Below, one piece after another: positions 34,642 to 43,113 of a stretch of DNA of 64,000 nucleotides. Position 1 is the stretch's first letter. Each line of letters opens with the position of its first letter. The notes under the pieces are model-generated. The model did no database searches. It was not told the DNA's origin and was given only the letters and a program-made list of their open reading frames with translations. The position numbers were made by a program, and so were the translations under genes. This stretch comes from CALCLY01 sp900552775 (GTDB lineage Bacteria > Bacillota > Clostridia > UMGS1883 > UMGS1540), in contig CALCLY010000012.1 of assembly GCA_937966555.1 (NCBI GenBank), positions 62,001 through 126,000 on the forward strand, read 5' to 3'.

Positions 34642-35738
34642 TCTTCCACCTCCGCAAGGAAATCCGTTCCGAACCGCAGAGCGAGCATATCCGATATACA
34701 TAAAGCAGCAATGCTGTCTGCAACAACGCGTGCACGGTGTACGATACATGGGTCATGTCTTCCGTGAGGAGTCAACGTAATGTTTTCGTGTTCAACAAAA
34801 TTTACCGTTTCCTGGCTTTTGAAAATAGTCGGTGTCGGTTTAACGGCGCAGCGGAAAATAATTGGCATTCCGTTTGAAATACCGCCGTTAATTCCGCCTG
34901 AATTATTTGTGGTTGTAATGATTTTGCCGTCTTTTACACGAAAAGCATCGTTGGCTTTGGAGCCTCTCATAGAGCTTATGGCAAATCCTGCACCGAATTC
35001 AACACCTTTCACAGCCGGAATCGAAAACAGCGCGTGTGCCAAAACACCTTCCAAAGTGTCAAACCATGGTTCGCCGATACCTTGAGGCACACCAAGAATA
35101 ACGGTTTCAAGAATTCCGCCGACGCTGTCGCCTTCCGCTTTTGCAGTTTCGATTTCAAGTTTCATTTTTTTTGACGCTTCCTCATCAAGAACGGCAAAAT
35201 CGGCATTGTCAAGATAATCCGCATCTTTTTTGATGTCATCAAAATCTCTGTCGGAAATATTTGCACATTCTTTAATATGAGTTGCAATAAATATACCTTT
35301 CTTTTTCAGAGCATTTTGCAAAATTGCACCGGCGGCGGTTACGGGAGCGGTTATTCTTCCACTGAAATGACCTCCTCCGCGAGTGTCGTTAAATCCGTGG
35401 TATTTTAAAAATGCCGTATAGTCGGCGTGGGAGGGACGGGCTGTTTCACGGAGCACATCATAATCACCGCTTTGTGTGTTTGTGTTTTCTATTGTAATTG
35501 CCAGCGGCGAGCCTGTCGTTTTTCCGTTATATACGCCGCTTATTATTCTAAAATCATCGGCTTCAACGCGCGGAGTTGAAATTTTGCCTACAGGACGTCT
35601 TTGCGAAAGTTTCTTTTTTATATATTCTTCGTCAATCTCAATCCCCGGTGCGAGACCGTCAAGCACCGCACCTATTTGAACGCCGTGGCTTTCGCCGAAA
35701 AGTGTGAGAGTAACGGAGTTACCGAATGTATTTTTCAT
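34638..35738 (-). CDS. aroC: Chorismate synthase
   Basis: FMN-dependent elimination of phosphate from EPSP to give chorismate. The 366-residue protein shows GESHGVQIGAVLDGLAPG near the start, SHADYTAFLKY, RGGGHFSGRIT and the C-terminal GRHDPCIVHRARVVAD signature. It couples to aroA by an ATGA overlap and follows aroB by 14 nt. Confidence 0.97.
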   Translation of the reverse strand: MKNTFGNSVTLTLFGESHGVQIGAVLDGLAPGIEIDEEYIKKKLSQRRPVGKISTPRVEADDFRIISGVYNGKTTGSPLAITIENTNTQSGDYDVLRETARPSHADYTAFLKYHGFNDTRGGGHFSGRITAPVTAAGAILQNALKKKGIFIATHIKECANISDRDFDDIKKDADYLDNADFAVLDEEASKKMKLEIETAKAEGDSVGGILETVILGVPQGIGEPWFDTLEGVLAHALFSIPAVKGVEFGAGFAISSMRGSKANDAFRVKDGKIITTTNNSGGINGGISNGMPIIFRCAVKPTPTIFKSQETVNFVEHENITLTPHGRHDPCIVHRARVVADSIAALCISDMLALRFGTDFLAEVEE

Positions 35739-35752
35739 TTACTGCACCGCCT

Positions 35753-36757
35753 TTACAAAGTTTTAAACATATTGGATAGTGACTCCGAATTCATTTTTTC
35801 AAACTCAAACGAACCTATTTTATTTACTTTAACACATGCAATGCTCTTGCCGTCGGCTTTTTTGTCGTGTGAGGCGGCGGCAGCGGCTTTTTCCGCATCG
35901 ACTCTGTATGATGTTTTAAGACCTGCTTTTTCAAGAAGCGGAACAAGTCTGCGGCGCACAGGTTCGGAAGACATCGGCAGCATACCGAGGGCAATGCTTT
36001 CTCCGTGGCTCAGATGAGTAGTTGCTTCTATGCCGTGCCCCAATGTATGACCGAAATTTAAAACCTTGCGAAGACCCTGCTCCGTTTCATCTTCCGTAAC
36101 TACTTTTATTTTGTTTTGAACGGCGCGGTATATTATTGTTTCTATATCTTTATGAAAGTCAGCTTTTTCAAGGCATTCAAAAAAGTCCTCATCAAGGCTT
36201 GCAGCCATTTTTATAACCTCCGCCATTCCCGAGGCAAATTCGCGTTTGCCGAGAGTTTTAAGCGTGTCGGGGTCAATGAGTACGGTGTGGGGCTGATAAA
36301 ATGAGCCGACCACGTTTTTTATGCCGTCAAGATTCACGGCGGTTTTTCCTCCTACCGACGAATCAACCTGTGATAAAAGCGTTGTCGGAATATTGATAAA
36401 ACGTATTCCGCGCATATAGCATGACGCCGCAAATCCGGCAAGATCACCCGTGACTCCGCCGCCGACCGCAATTACGGTGTCATGCCTTGTAAAATCCGCT
36501 TCAAGCATCGAGGACAGCAGTTTTTCAAAATATTTTATACTTTTGCTGCCTTCGCCCTGCGGAACGGTTTTGACAAATGAACCGGGGATTGAAGCACGTA
36601 CTTTTTCCGCGTATTCGCGCGGAACATTTTCATCCGTAACTATCATTGCTTTGGAATTTTGAGGAACAAATTTTCCTGCTGATTTTATAACACCGCTGCC
36701 GATATATATGTCATATTCACGGCTCTTTGTTGCAACATGTAAAGTTTTTGTGTTCAT
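35753..36757 (-). CDS. aroB: 3-dehydroquinate synthase
   Basis: Converts DAHP to 3-dehydroquinate using NAD and a divalent metal. The 334-residue protein carries GGGVTGDLAGFAAS, PTTLLSQVDSSVGGKTAVN and metal-ligand regions GMAEVIKMA, LNFGHTLGHGIE and HGESIALGM. The ATG overlaps the pheA stop by one base (TAATG), so translation is coupled. Confidence 0.96.
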   Translation of the reverse strand: MNTKTLHVATKSREYDIYIGSGVIKSAGKFVPQNSKAMIVTDENVPREYAEKVRASIPGSFVKTVPQGEGSKSIKYFEKLLSSMLEADFTRHDTVIAVGGGVTGDLAGFAASCYMRGIRFINIPTTLLSQVDSSVGGKTAVNLDGIKNVVGSFYQPHTVLIDPDTLKTLGKREFASGMAEVIKMAASLDEDFFECLEKADFHKDIETIIYRAVQNKIKVVTEDETEQGLRKVLNFGHTLGHGIEATTHLSHGESIALGMLPMSSEPVRRRLVPLLEKAGLKTSYRVDAEKAAAAASHDKKADGKSIACVKVNKIGSFEFEKMNSESLSNMFKTL

Positions 36758-37839
36758 TAAAGTACACCGCCTTCTTTAAAACAGCCCGCAGCTTTAAGCA
36801 TATCGCAATGCTCCGAAAGCTCGCGAAGCATTATTTTTCCGAGTTCCGTGTTAACACTTTTGTCGGTTTCGACATAAAAATAATATTTCCATGGATGACC
36901 CTGCAGCGGACGGCTGCGGAGCGACGTCATGTTAAAACCGTATTTTCCGATTACGTTTATCGCCTTGGCAAGTGAACCTGCATTGTTTGAAACGGCAAAC
37001 ATTATTACAGAACAGCAATCTTCGTTTTGCGGCATAACACGGGATAAAACAGCAAATTTAGTTGTATTCACACGGCTTTTGTTTATATTGCGCTCAAGAA
37101 TTATAAGCCCGTAAAGTTCTGCGGTTTCGGCGCTTGCAATTGCAGCCAGCGTATTATCACCGCTTTCGGCAACTTCTTTTGCGGCTTTTGCCGTATTTGC
37201 CGCCTCGCGCAGCTCATAGCCCGCGCTTTTGAGATATTCGTCGCACTGTCTCAGAGCCTGCGGGTGACTTATTACCGTTTTGATTGCGGAGAGTGTCGCG
37301 GAAGGCAGAGCAAGAAGATTCTGATTGATTTTCAGACTGTACATTCCGTTTATATAAAGAGAATTGCGGAAAATCATGTCGGTTACTTCACCGACTTCTC
37401 CGGCGTTGCTGTTTTCGATAGGTAAAAGGGCGATGTCACATTCTCCGTTTTCAACAGCCTCATATGCCGAAGCAAAATTAGGATAAGACTTTTTTTCGGA
37501 ATCGGGATAAAGCTTCATTGCCGCAATGTGAGCAAAAGCTCCTTTTATGCCGGAATATGCAACGCGAATTCCGCTTTGCAGTCTGGCTTGATAGCGTTTT
37601 GAAACTTCCATAACATTTTTTTGAAAATTTATATAATATTCTTTCAAAACCGCGTCTTCGATATATTCTGTATTTTTACGTAGAAGTTCGCGCTCGCGCT
37701 TTTCATCAAAAATCGGCAGACCGTGTTCCTTTTTATATGCAAACACTTTCCGGACCGCGTGCATGCGTTCCGTAAAAAGTTTTGCAATCTCCTTGTCCGC
37801 TTTATTGATTGTTTCTCTTGCTGCTTTGATGTCGCACAT
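36757..37839 (-). CDS. pheA: Bifunctional chorismate mutase / prephenate dehydratase
   Basis: Makes phenylpyruvate from chorismate. Residues 1-85 are an AroQ-type mutase (ARETINKADKEIAKLFTERM), about 98-275 the dehydratase (YSGIKGAFAH, LPIENSNAGEV, TKFAVLSR), and about 280-360 an ACT domain. The start at MCDIKAARE has GGAG 7 nt upstream. In the ACT domain, the positions of the Phe-binding ESRP motif read RSRP and the GALV position reads AGSL, so feedback inhibition may differ from E. coli PheA. First structural gene after the Phe/Tyr attenuator. Confidence 0.94.
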   Translation of the reverse strand: MCDIKAARETINKADKEIAKLFTERMHAVRKVFAYKKEHGLPIFDEKRERELLRKNTEYIEDAVLKEYYINFQKNVMEVSKRYQARLQSGIRVAYSGIKGAFAHIAAMKLYPDSEKKSYPNFASAYEAVENGECDIALLPIENSNAGEVGEVTDMIFRNSLYINGMYSLKINQNLLALPSATLSAIKTVISHPQALRQCDEYLKSAGYELREAANTAKAAKEVAESGDNTLAAIASAETAELYGLIILERNINKSRVNTTKFAVLSRVMPQNEDCCSVIMFAVSNNAGSLAKAINVIGKYGFNMTSLRSRPLQGHPWKYYFYVETDKSVNTELGKIMLRELSEHCDMLKAAGCFKEGGVL

Positions 37840-37880
37840 TTTTAAACTCCATTCCGCCGATGCAGGCATTTATTAAATAA

Positions 37881-37916
37881 CAAAAGCCGTGCGGATTTGT
37901 GATTCCGCACGGCTTT
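37881..37916 (-). terminator. Attenuator terminator before pheA
   Basis: On the minus strand AAAGCCGTGCGGA (37916-37904) pairs perfectly over 13 bp with 37895-37883 around an 8-nt loop, followed by TTTTGTTATTT. It lies between the leader ORF and pheA, 42 nt before the pheA start. Confidence 0.88.
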
Positions 37917-37974
37917 GATATATCTACAAATATTCATATATCACGCATGTACCGTTTTTCTTGCATCACAAATC
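37894..37974 (-). promoter_or_regulatory. Antiterminator pairing in the aromatic leader
   Basis: Leader nucleotides 37974-37965 (GATTTGTGAT, codons 26-29 of the leader ORF) are perfectly complementary to 37903-37894 (ATCACAAATC), the terminator loop plus two bases of its 3' arm. Pairing would compete with the terminator when that leader segment is free of ribosomes. Confidence 0.6.
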
Positions 37975-38051
37975 GCTCTTACTTCAGAAATAATAAAGTA
38001 AAAGTAATAATAAAAGCGATATATAAATGCTGAAAAATCTGTACGTTTCAT
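37941..38051 (-). CDS. Phe/Tyr-rich attenuation leader peptide (36 aa)
   Basis: A leader ORF between a consensus promoter and the attenuator terminator of the aromatic operon. The ATG at 38051 has GAAAGG 9 nt upstream. Of 36 residues, ten are Phe or Tyr, and residues 13-19 are all aromatic (FYYYFYF). The ORF ends in TGA 25 nt before the terminator stem. By analogy with pheL of enterobacteria, stalling at Phe or Tyr codons when charged tRNA is scarce would leave the downstream segment (codons 26-29) free to disrupt the terminator. A ribosome reaching the stop would cover it. The peptide itself needs no function. It has no similarity to a known protein that I recognise. Confidence 0.85.
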   Translation of the reverse strand: MKRTDFSAFIYRFYYYFYFIISEVRAICDARKTVHA

Positions 38052-38079
38052 TTTAATTGACCTTTCTTAAATTTTTTTT

Positions 38080-38108
38080 AGTATATCATATCATTTTGCA
38101 AATGTCAA
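38080..38108 (-). promoter_or_regulatory. Sigma-A promoter of the aromatic operon
   Basis: Minus-strand TTGACA (38108-38103), 17-nt spacer, TATACT (38085-38080), a near-consensus promoter 29 nt before the leader ATG. Confidence 0.9.
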
Positions 38109-38168
38109 GGGTTTTTAGATAAATAAAAAAATTTTAAAGCAAGGTGTGTGTTTTGTGGCTTTTTGCTG

Positions 38169-38197
38169 TTGACATATATATCACATTATGATAAAAT
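38169..38197 (+). promoter_or_regulatory. Sigma-A promoter of the ECF S-component gene
   Basis: TTGACA (38169-38174) and TAAAAT (38192-38197) with 17-nt spacing. It is divergent from the aromatic operon promoter, about 60 bp away. Confidence 0.85.
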
Positions 38198-38231
38198 CTT
38201 ATGTTGAAGAGATAAAGAAGGGATGATACGT

Positions 38232-38717
38232 ATGACGAAAACAAATACAAAGAGAATGGTTTATATAGCGTTGCTGTCAGCTATGGCATTTGTATTGACA
38301 AGATTTATTCAGTTTCCGACAGCACTCGGATACATACATTTCGGAGACAGTATTATTTATTTGGCAGCTTTTCTTCTCGGAGGCGCTGCTGCCGCTGCGG
38401 TAGGCGCTATAGGCGGAGGATTTTCCGATCTTTTGTCATACCCTGCATATACATTGCCTACAATTATTATTAAAGCATTGGTCGGATTTGCTTCGGCGGC
38501 TGTTTTTAAAAAATGCAAGAATAAAATAGTCGGAATGATTCTGGCTTTTGTTTGCGGAGCATTTATAGTTGCCGGCGGTTACTACATAACAGAAGTGGTT
38601 ATGACCGCAAACTTTGTTTCTCCGCTGGCGTCTGTGCCGACAAACTTTTTACAGACGGCTATGTCCGTTCCGATTCCCGTAATAGTATATTTTGCTTTGA
38701 AAGACAAAATTAAATAA
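38232..38717 (+). CDS. ECF transporter S component (vitamin uptake)
   Basis: A 161-residue membrane protein with about six hydrophobic helices, resembling the ECF riboflavin-type S components (PF07155): YIHFGDSIIYLAAFLLGG, GAIGGGFSDLLSYP and TLPTIIIKALVGF. S components bind a vitamin or precursor and work with a shared EcfAA'T module, not encoded here. The substrate is not evident. The ATG at 38232 is preferred to one 9 nt upstream because AAGGG is better spaced. Confidence 0.85.
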   Translation: MTKTNTKRMVYIALLSAMAFVLTRFIQFPTALGYIHFGDSIIYLAAFLLGGAAAAAVGAIGGGFSDLLSYPAYTLPTIIIKALVGFASAAVFKKCKNKIVGMILAFVCGAFIVAGGYYITEVVMTANFVSPLASVPTNFLQTAMSVPIPVIVYFALKDKIK

Positions 38718-38733
38718 GCGGAGTGGGGATAAA

Positions 38734-39708
38734 ATGCCTAAGTATAAGTTTATAAACAGAAGCGGTCCGGCAACGTTTCCGCTTTCCGCTGTTTTTGTTG
38801 ATAAATACATGCCCGAAGCAAACGCAACGTTTGTTAAAGTGTATTTATACGGGTTGAGGCTTTGCTATTCGGCGGGAGAAGATACCGACAATGCAAAAAT
38901 TGCGGAAGCTCTTGATATTTTGGAGACCGATGTATGCAAAGCGTATGAATACTGGGAGTCAAAAGGCGTTGTACGTGTGACGGAAGACGGTGTAGAATTT
39001 ATGGACTTGTCTTCGGCCGCAGAGCCTAAGAAAACAAAAAAACCCGTTTATTCGGGAAGCGAACTTGCGGATATTATGCGAAACAATACCGATATTAAAC
39101 AGCTTGTAAACCATGCCGAATCAATTTTCGGAAAGACACTTTCTCAATCCGAAATGAGCACGCTGCTGGGGTTTTACGACTGGCTTCGTCTGCCGGTTGA
39201 AGTCATTCTGCTTCTTTTGGAGCATTGCGCCTCGCTTCAGAAAACATCCATGCGTTATGCTGAAAAAGTTGCGGTTTCATGGGCGGAAAAGGGAATAGAT
39301 ACCCTCGACAAGGCACAGGAATATCTTAAAAACTATGACAAAAGAGAAAAGGTTTTGAAAAAATTCAAAAGACTTTTCGGCGTAAAAAGTATTTCCGATT
39401 CGGAATATGCCCATATTATACAGTGGACGGAAAACATGAAAATGTCTCATGAGCTGATAAAAAAAGCTTATGAGAAGGCCTTGCTTGTGACGGGCGAAGC
39501 CTCGTTTCCGTATATGAACGGAATTTTGCAGTCATGGTTTAAAAAAGGCATAACGGAAACGGATGATTTGTCAAAAGACACGCCGCCGATTAAATCAGAG
39601 AGAAAAAAAAAGACGCCGAGTAAATTTACAGGATACAGTCAAAGCGGTGATTACGACACCGATGTAATAGAAAAAAAACTTTTTGAAAAAAGAAAAAATG
39701 AAAAATAG
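38734..39708 (+). CDS. DnaD-domain primosomal protein
   Basis: A 324-residue protein with an N-terminal winged-helix region (residues 1-90, including PLSAVFVDKYMPEANATFVKVYLYGLR) and a DnaB_2/DnaD C-terminal domain (FGKTLSQSEMSTLLGFYDWLRLPVEVILLLLEHC and YMNGILQSWFKKGI). DnaD-type proteins assist helicase loading at origins. It lies 14 nt before a DnaI-type helicase-loader gene, which supports the role. Confidence 0.92.
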   Translation: MPKYKFINRSGPATFPLSAVFVDKYMPEANATFVKVYLYGLRLCYSAGEDTDNAKIAEALDILETDVCKAYEYWESKGVVRVTEDGVEFMDLSSAAEPKKTKKPVYSGSELADIMRNNTDIKQLVNHAESIFGKTLSQSEMSTLLGFYDWLRLPVEVILLLLEHCASLQKTSMRYAEKVAVSWAEKGIDTLDKAQEYLKNYDKREKVLKKFKRLFGVKSISDSEYAHIIQWTENMKMSHELIKKAYEKALLVTGEASFPYMNGILQSWFKKGITETDDLSKDTPPIKSERKKKTPSKFTGYSQSGDYDTDVIEKKLFEKRKNEK

Positions 39709-39722
39709 CGGAGAGATTTACT

Positions 39723-40697
39723 GTGAATAACGATATCTACGCAAGTGTCAATAAAACGCTTTTGCAGCGGCGCGAACGTGCTGTGTATGAGGAAAACGCA
39801 AGAAAAATGGAGGTTTATTCCAAAGTTCCGCAGGTAAAAAAAGCGGATGAAAAATTGTCCCGGCTTGTTTTTGATGTTTTCCGCAGAATACAAAACACTC
39901 AAAATTATGATGAGGGTGCTCAAAAACTGGTTCATGATTTTTCCGAAATTGAACTCTTTAAAAAGCGGCTGTTGGCTGAAAACGGGTTCAGACCAGATTA
40001 TCTCGACAGTTTAAATATTTGCAAAAAATGCGGTGATACGGGAGTTTATGAAGGAAAAAGATGTGAATGTTACAATAAGCTTTTAACTGATGAGCTGATG
40101 CGCCGCTCAAATATGAGCGAAGCACTCAAAAGTCAGACTTTTGATAAATTTTCGCTTGATTTTTACAGTAATAAGCCTTATAAAAATTTGCCGCGCACAC
40201 CGCGTGAAAACATGAATGACGTTTTGAAAATTGTCAGGAAATTTGCGGCAGGTTTCGGAAAACCAAAAAAAGACGAAAAAAACAGTCTTTTGTTTTACGG
40301 TTCACCGGGGCTTGGAAAGACATTTCTTTCGTCTGCTGCGGCAAATGAGGTTATGCGCCGCGGATACACCGTGATATATGAAAGTGCGGGAAATATTTTT
40401 TCGGAACTTTCCGATAACCAGTTCGGACGCGGAGGGTCATCGGCGAAACAGTTTATTGATGTTGATTTGCTTATAATAGACGACTTGGGAACCGAATTTA
40501 TAAATTCTTTTACCGAGGCGGAGCTTTTCAGAATAATAAATTCACGTATTTTGAGTGAAAAGAGTATGATAATAAGTACAAATCTTTTGCTTAACGACAT
40601 TAAGTCTACATATTCCGAAAGAATTTTGTCAAGACTTTTGGGAAATTTTGAAGCATTGAGATTTTTTGGAGAAGATATACGGCTTAAGAATTTGTAA
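39723..40697 (+). CDS. dnaI: DnaI/DnaC-type helicase loader ATPase
   Basis: AAA+ ATPase of 324 residues that loads the replicative helicase. A zinc-ribbon-like CKKCGDTG..CEC segment near residue 100 precedes the ATPase domain with Walker A GSPGLGKTF near 196, Walker B LLIIDDLG near 253, and an arginine-finger-like SERILSRL. It starts at GTG after GGAGAG. Paired with the DnaD gene. Confidence 0.92.
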   Translation: MNNDIYASVNKTLLQRRERAVYEENARKMEVYSKVPQVKKADEKLSRLVFDVFRRIQNTQNYDEGAQKLVHDFSEIELFKKRLLAENGFRPDYLDSLNICKKCGDTGVYEGKRCECYNKLLTDELMRRSNMSEALKSQTFDKFSLDFYSNKPYKNLPRTPRENMNDVLKIVRKFAAGFGKPKKDEKNSLLFYGSPGLGKTFLSSAAANEVMRRGYTVIYESAGNIFSELSDNQFGRGGSSAKQFIDVDLLIIDDLGTEFINSFTEAELFRIINSRILSEKSMIISTNLLLNDIKSTYSERILSRLLGNFEALRFFGEDIRLKNL

Positions 40698-40723
40698 TTT
40701 TATGCCGGAAAGGAAACCTGAGT

Positions 40724-42085
40724 ATGAACAATAAGCTTGAGAGATTTAAGAAATCCGTGTGCGGCAAGCATATTATACTGCTTGGCGCGGGGGTAAGCAA
40801 TAAGCCTCTAATAAAACAGCTGCTTTCCTACGGAGCGGAAGTTACGGTATGCGATAAAAACACAGAAATTCAGGATGATTTTATAGACGAGATGAAGCTT
40901 GGAGCAAAATTTCGTTTCGGAAAAGATTATCTTGATAATTTAAAAGGTGATATTATATTCAAAACACCCGGAATAAGGGGAGATATTGACGAACTTTGCA
41001 AAGCGCGGAAAAGAGGAACGCTTGTAACAAGTGAAATGGAGATGTTCTTTAAGCTTTGCCCATGTAAAACAATCGGTGTTACGGGGAGTGACGGAAAAAC
41101 CACCACAACGACTCTTATTGCCAAAATACTCACCGAGGACGGAAAAGTTTGTCACATAGGCGGAAATATAGGAAAGCCGCTTTTGCCCGAAATCGATAAA
41201 ATAAGTGAAAATGACGTTGTGGTTGTGGAGCTTTCAAGCTTTCAGCTTATGTCTATGAAATATTCGCCGGACGTTGCAGTTATCACAAATATTGCTCCGA
41301 ACCATCTTGATATTCACAAGTCTATGGAAGAATATATTGAAGCTAAAAAGAATATTTTCTTAAATCAAAATAAAAGCGGAGTTTTGGTGCTCAATGCCAA
41401 AAATGATATAACCGCGTCATTCGCTCCGGAAGCGCGCGGAGATGTTGTTTTCTTCGGAGGAGACGGAAGCGGCGTATATTTAAAAGATGATATCATATAC
41501 TATGACAATAAACCTATTATAAATAAACATGATATAAGACTTCCGGGTGAGCACAATGTTGAAAATTATATGGCTGCCATTGCGGCTGTCGGAAAAAGAA
41601 CAAATGTTGAAAGTATAAAAACCGTTGCGCAAAACTTTACCGGAGTTGAGCACAGAATAGAATTTGTGCGTGAAGTGGACGGGGTGAGTTTTTACAATGA
41701 TTCAATTGCAAGCAGCCCTACCCGTGCAAAAGCAGGACTCTATGCTTTTGACAGAAAGGTTATTTTAATCGCCGGCGGTTATGATAAAAAAATACCTTTT
41801 GATGAATTCGGCGAAGTTGTAAGAGACAGGGTAAAAAGGCTTTATCTTTTCGGCGCAACCGCTCCGGCAATAAAAGAGGCTGTTTTAAAAGCTTATGAGC
41901 CAGGGAAAAGACCATTGCCGATAATCACACAGTATACAACACTTGAAAGCATTGTGAAAGAGGCTTATATGGCCGCCGAAGCAGGCGATATAGTTTTGCT
42001 TTCGCCGGCATGTGCAAGTTTTGACATGTTTAAAAACTTTGAAGAACGCGGAAAGAAATTTAAAGAAGTTGTTAAAAAGCTTTAA
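40724..42085 (+). CDS. murD: UDP-N-acetylmuramoylalanine--D-glutamate ligase
   Basis: Adds D-glutamate to UDP-MurNAc-L-alanine in peptidoglycan synthesis. The 453-residue Mur ligase has an N-terminal Rossmann part (LLGAGVSNKPL), the ATP-binding GVTGSDGKTTTT near residue 118, NIAPNHLDIH, and the C-terminal FYNDSIASSPTRAKAGLYAF typical of MurD. GGAAAGGAAAC lies upstream. Confidence 0.96.
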   Translation: MNNKLERFKKSVCGKHIILLGAGVSNKPLIKQLLSYGAEVTVCDKNTEIQDDFIDEMKLGAKFRFGKDYLDNLKGDIIFKTPGIRGDIDELCKARKRGTLVTSEMEMFFKLCPCKTIGVTGSDGKTTTTTLIAKILTEDGKVCHIGGNIGKPLLPEIDKISENDVVVVELSSFQLMSMKYSPDVAVITNIAPNHLDIHKSMEEYIEAKKNIFLNQNKSGVLVLNAKNDITASFAPEARGDVVFFGGDGSGVYLKDDIIYYDNKPIINKHDIRLPGEHNVENYMAAIAAVGKRTNVESIKTVAQNFTGVEHRIEFVREVDGVSFYNDSIASSPTRAKAGLYAFDRKVILIAGGYDKKIPFDEFGEVVRDRVKRLYLFGATAPAIKEAVLKAYEPGKRPLPIITQYTTLESIVKEAYMAAEAGDIVLLSPACASFDMFKNFEERGKKFKEVVKKL

Positions 42086-42099
42086 AGGATACTGATTTT

Positions 42100-43113
42100 A
42101 TGATAGAAACGGAAAAAATTCTGAGGGACCTGTGTTCCTGCGGAGGTGTATCAGGCAGCGAAAATGGTGCATCGGATGTGTTTTTAAAATACGCAAAACC
42201 GTATTGCAGCTCTTTTTATAAAGACACTCTCGGAAATCTTATTATAAAAAAAGGCAGCGGCAAAAAGAAGATAATGGTTGAAGCTCACTGTGATAAAATC
42301 GGGCTTATGATATCGGGTATAACGGATCAGGGATTCTTGCTGTTTACTGAAATAGGCGGGCATGACAAAAAGATAATGCCGTCAACAACCGTTACGGTTC
42401 ACGGAAAAAAAGAAGATATTTTCGGTGTAATCGGATCTGTGCCGCCTCATCTTAAAAAGAAACAGTCTTTTGATATATCGGATTTATGTATAGATGTCGG
42501 TCTTACACGCGATGAAACTTTAAAAGCTGTTTCTGTAGGAGATATTGCCGAGTTTAACACGGAATATGAAAAGCTTTGCGGAGATTATGCCGCGGCATCG
42601 GCTCTTGATGACAGGGCGGGTCTTGCAGTGTTGCTTGAAGTTATGAAAACAGAGTGCCCAAAAAACTGCGAAATTATTTTTGTGGCATCAACTCAGGAAG
42701 AAGTCGGATTGCGCGGTGCAAAAACGGCTGCTTTTGCCGAAAATCCCGATGTTTATATTTGTGTGGATGTATGTCACGGCAAAACTCCCGATGCTTCAAA
42801 AAATGTATATCAGACTGGCAAAGGTGCGGTTATAACCGTAGGCCCCAATGTGCAGCCTTATGTATCACGTGCATTGATACAAACGGCGCGCGAAAAAGGG
42901 ATACCGTATCAGATTGATGTTGACGGCGGATGTACGGGCACAAACGCATGGACGGTGCAGATTGCACGCCGCGGTATTCCAACGGGTCTTTTGTCAATAT
43001 CACTTCGCTACATGCATACAAGATATGAAGTAATTTCACTTAAAGATATAGACATAACGGCAAAACTTATTTGCGAGTATATAAAAAAAGAATCGGAAAA
43101 CGGTGATAAATAG
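42100..43113 (+). CDS. M42-family metallo-aminopeptidase, first copy
   Basis: A 337-residue M42 (TET/FrvX/YsdC-like) co-catalytic metallopeptidase that typically forms a dodecameric shell trimming peptides. Ligand positions are intact: VEAHCDKIGL near residue 63, ALDDRAGL near 169, STQEEVGLRG near 199, CVDVCH and the C-terminal YMHTRYE. It is the first of three tandem paralogs; the next follows with no gap. Confidence 0.9.
   Translation: MIETEKILRDLCSCGGVSGSENGASDVFLKYAKPYCSSFYKDTLGNLIIKKGSGKKKIMVEAHCDKIGLMISGITDQGFLLFTEIGGHDKKIMPSTTVTVHGKKEDIFGVIGSVPPHLKKKQSFDISDLCIDVGLTRDETLKAVSVGDIAEFNTEYEKLCGDYAAASALDDRAGLAVLLEVMKTECPKNCEIIFVASTQEEVGLRGAKTAAFAENPDVYICVDVCHGKTPDASKNVYQTGKGAVITVGPNVQPYVSRALIQTAREKGIPYQIDVDGGCTGTNAWTVQIARRGIPTGLLSISLRYMHTRYEVISLKDIDITAKLICEYIKKESENGDK

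Noticed and set aside
38051..38231. Riboswitch before the ECF S-component gene
   Set aside because: The distance from the promoter to the start codon is only about 35 nt, too short for a known aptamer plus expression platform.
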